Part shown: positions 23,773-25,357 of the stretch, piece after piece | Position numbering within the stretch: position 1 is the first letter of the stretch | How the letters are laid out: each line of letters opens with the position of its first letter | Origin: CAYGTK01 sp964352775 | GTDB taxonomy: Bacteria; Bacteroidota; Bacteroidia; Chitinophagales; CAIOSU01 | Assembly: GCA_964352775.1 (NCBI GenBank) | Contig: CAYGTK010000032.1 | Coordinates: forward strand, 1 to 25,357 | Direction of reading: 5' to 3' | Length of the DNA: 25,357 nt | Program-made: the position numbers and the translations under genes | The notes under the pieces: generated by a model | Databases searched by the model: none | The model's input: only the letters and a program-made list of their open reading frames with translations | Told to the model about the DNA's origin: nothing

Positions 23773-25357
23773 ATGAGCCAGAAACAAGAACTAGAGTTCA
23801 ATAAGAACGAAGACGCGATGAAGCTATTGGTTTCGCAAATGAAACAACGGCTTGATAAAATATCTTTCGGTGGTGGTAAAAAGAACATCGAGAAGCAGCA
23901 TGCTAAAGGTAAAATGACCGTTCGCGAACGCGTGAATGCCTTGATAGATAAAGACAGTTACTTTTTTGAGATAGGCGAATTTGCCGGCTACGGTATGTAT
24001 GAAGAATATGGTGGCTGTCCCGCTGGTGGAGTGGTTACGGGTATAGGTTACGTATGTGGCCGCCAGTGCATGATAGTGGCTAACGATGCTACCGTAAAGG
24101 CGGGGGCATGGTTCCCCATTACGGCGAAGAAGAACCTGCGTGCGCAAGAAATAGCTATGGAAAACCGCCTGCCTACCATCTATTTGGTAGATAGTGCTGG
24201 GGTATTTTTACCGATGCAGGATGAGATATTTCCTGATAAAGAACACTTTGGGCGTATGTTCCGCAACAATGCGAAAATGTCGGCCATGGGTATATCGCAA
24301 ATTTCGGCCATTATGGGCAGTTGCGTAGCAGGTGGGGCTTACCTACCTATTATGAGCGATGAGGCTTTAATAGTAGAGGGTACTGGCTCTATTTACTTGG
24401 CTGGTCCGTTTTTAGTGAAGGCAGCTATTGGCGAAGATGTAGATTCAGAGACCCTTGGTGGTGCTACTAGTCAAACCGAAATTAGTGGTGTTACCGATTA
24501 TAAAATGAAAGACGACCAGGAGTGTATTGACACCATCCGCCAGATAATGGACAAGATGGGGCACGATACCAAAGCTGGATTTGACCGTGCTGAACCCAAA
24601 GAACCCAAGCTAGACCCCAAGGAGCTGTATGGTATTTTCCCCGAAGGGAATAAGAAACCGTACTCGGCCATGGAGGTAATAAAGCGATTGGTGGATGATA
24701 GCGAATTTACCGAATACAAAAACAACTACGGACAAACGCTTATTACTGGCTACGCCCGTGTAGATGTATGTGCACTACGAATAATTAAAAAAAAAAGTAA
24801 ACTGGTAAAAAGCAAAAAGGGCGAAATGCAATTTGGTGGCGTAATATACAGCGACAGCGCTGATAAGGCCGCCCGATTTGTAATGAACTGTAATCAGAAG
24901 AAAATTCCATTGGTATTCTTGCAAGATGCTACCGGCTTTATGGTAGGCTCACGAAGCGAGCAGGGTGGTATTATTAAAGATGGTGCCAAGTTGGTAAATG
25001 CCGTTAGTAATTCCATAGTGCCCAAATTCACCATCATTACGGGTAACAGCTATGGGGCGGCCAACTATGCCCTATGCGGTAAGGCTTACGACCCCCGATT
25101 AATAGTAGGATGGCCTACCGCTAAAATGGCGGTAATGGGTGGCGCACAAGCAGCCAAAACATTGCTACAAATAGAAGTGAGCAGCAAAAAGAAACGGGGC
25201 GAAGTAGTAAGCCAAGAAGAAGAGGATGCCCTACTGAAAAAGATAACCGACCGCTACGATAATGCTACTACCCCTTATTATGCAGCGGCCCGCCTTTGGA
25301 TGGATAAGATAATTGACCCAATGGAATCCCACCAAGTGATAAGCACAGGTATAGAAG
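23773..25357 (+). CDS. Acyl-CoA carboxylase beta subunit, methylcrotonyl-CoA carboxylase type (partial at 3' end)
   Basis: This is a biotin-dependent carboxyltransferase subunit that would move CO2 from carboxybiotin to an acyl-CoA. The open frame from ATG 23773 gives 528 codons to the window edge without a stop; the family is about 535-545 residues, so only the last few are missing. Recognisable stretches are KAGAWFPITAKKNLRAQEIA, VDSAGVFLPMQDEIFPDKEHFG and GSCVAGGAYLPIMSDEALIV. GTGSIYLAGPFLVKAAIGED is the signature that favours methylcrotonyl-CoA over propionyl-CoA carboxylase. C-terminal matches are FLQDATGFMVGSRSEQGGIIKDGAK, GNSYGAANYALCGKAYDPR and the ending AARLWMDKIIDP. It would act in leucine breakdown with a biotinylated alpha subunit that is not in view. 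An A10 run at 24787-24796 is in frame. Confidence 0.88.
   Translation, partial: MSQKQELEFNKNEDAMKLLVSQMKQRLDKISFGGGKKNIEKQHAKGKMTVRERVNALIDKDSYFFEIGEFAGYGMYEEYGGCPAGGVVTGIGYVCGRQCMIVANDATVKAGAWFPITAKKNLRAQEIAMENRLPTIYLVDSAGVFLPMQDEIFPDKEHFGRMFRNNAKMSAMGISQISAIMGSCVAGGAYLPIMSDEALIVEGTGSIYLAGPFLVKAAIGEDVDSETLGGATSQTEISGVTDYKMKDDQECIDTIRQIMDKMGHDTKAGFDRAEPKEPKLDPKELYGIFPEGNKKPYSAMEVIKRLVDDSEFTEYKNNYGQTLITGYARVDVCALRIIKKKSKLVKSKKGEMQFGGVIYSDSADKAARFVMNCNQKKIPLVFLQDATGFMVGSRSEQGGIIKDGAKLVNAVSNSIVPKFTIITGNSYGAANYALCGKAYDPRLIVGWPTAKMAVMGGAQAAKTLLQIEVSSKKKRGEVVSQEEEDALLKKITDRYDNATTPYYAAARLWMDKIIDPMESHQVISTGIE

Noticed and set aside
23619..23804. Plus-strand frame across the ffs promoter and the carboxylase start
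   Set aside because: It overlaps the SRP RNA 5' end and the start of the carboxylase gene in a different frame; it is not a gene.

Overview
The window looks like chromosomal DNA of a Bacteroidota bacterium. Several upstream regions carry the characteristic Bacteroidota promoter (TTTG, about 19-20 bp, then TAnnTTTG). The genome is AT-leaning and uses TTG and GTG starts. The protein families also fit: GldL/GldM-type motor proteins, a DUF4846 lipoprotein, MG2-type surface proteins, an ECF sigma/anti-sigma pair, and tig-clpP-clpX. I cannot place it to genus.

Layout, left to right. (1) 1-999 (-): 5' part of atpD. A divergent promoter region at 1000-1169 separates it from a YghO-like GNAT protein (1170-2354) and priA (2355-4808). 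(2) 4805-8472 (-): a compact run consisting of a Gfo/Idh/MocA oxidoreductase, a lipoprotein, a polyprenyl-phosphate sugar transferase and a small membrane protein, probably involved in surface glycan assembly. (3) 8620-8704: tRNA-Leu(UAG) with its own promoter and terminator. It is followed by the protein quality-control cluster tig-clpP-clpX (8786-12114), which ends at a bidirectional terminator. (4) 12204-17104 (-): a self-contained three-gene operon of a GldL-like protein, a GldM-like protein and a large outer-membrane protein (beta-helix, Ig-like, barrel). It has a recognisable promoter and terminator but no adjacent gldK or gldN. This is the most interesting system in the window: an apparent second or orphan proton-driven GldLM-type motor with a dedicated outer-membrane partner. 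(5) 17174-21380 (-): an ECF sigma factor, then a 1116-residue protein with an anti-sigma-like N-terminus, one membrane span and a long periplasmic part (MG2 and carboxypeptidase-regulatory-like domains), then an overlooked 27-codon membrane peptide and a terminator.

(6) 21381-23526: a repeat-rich island. It holds five degenerate 7-bp-period arrays, five main copies of a 27-bp palindromic element, and a second family of about 65 bp. It surrounds a GIY-YIG nuclease gene that is bracketed by inverted copies of the 27-bp element, and a DUF4846 lipoprotein. A shorter derivative of the GIY-YIG unit lies next to it. (7) 23527-23624 (-): small SRP RNA (ffs). 23773 to the end (+): beta subunit of a methylcrotonyl-CoA-type acyl-CoA carboxylase, cut by the window edge close to its C-terminus.

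All functional calls come from reading sequence motifs; no database search was run.
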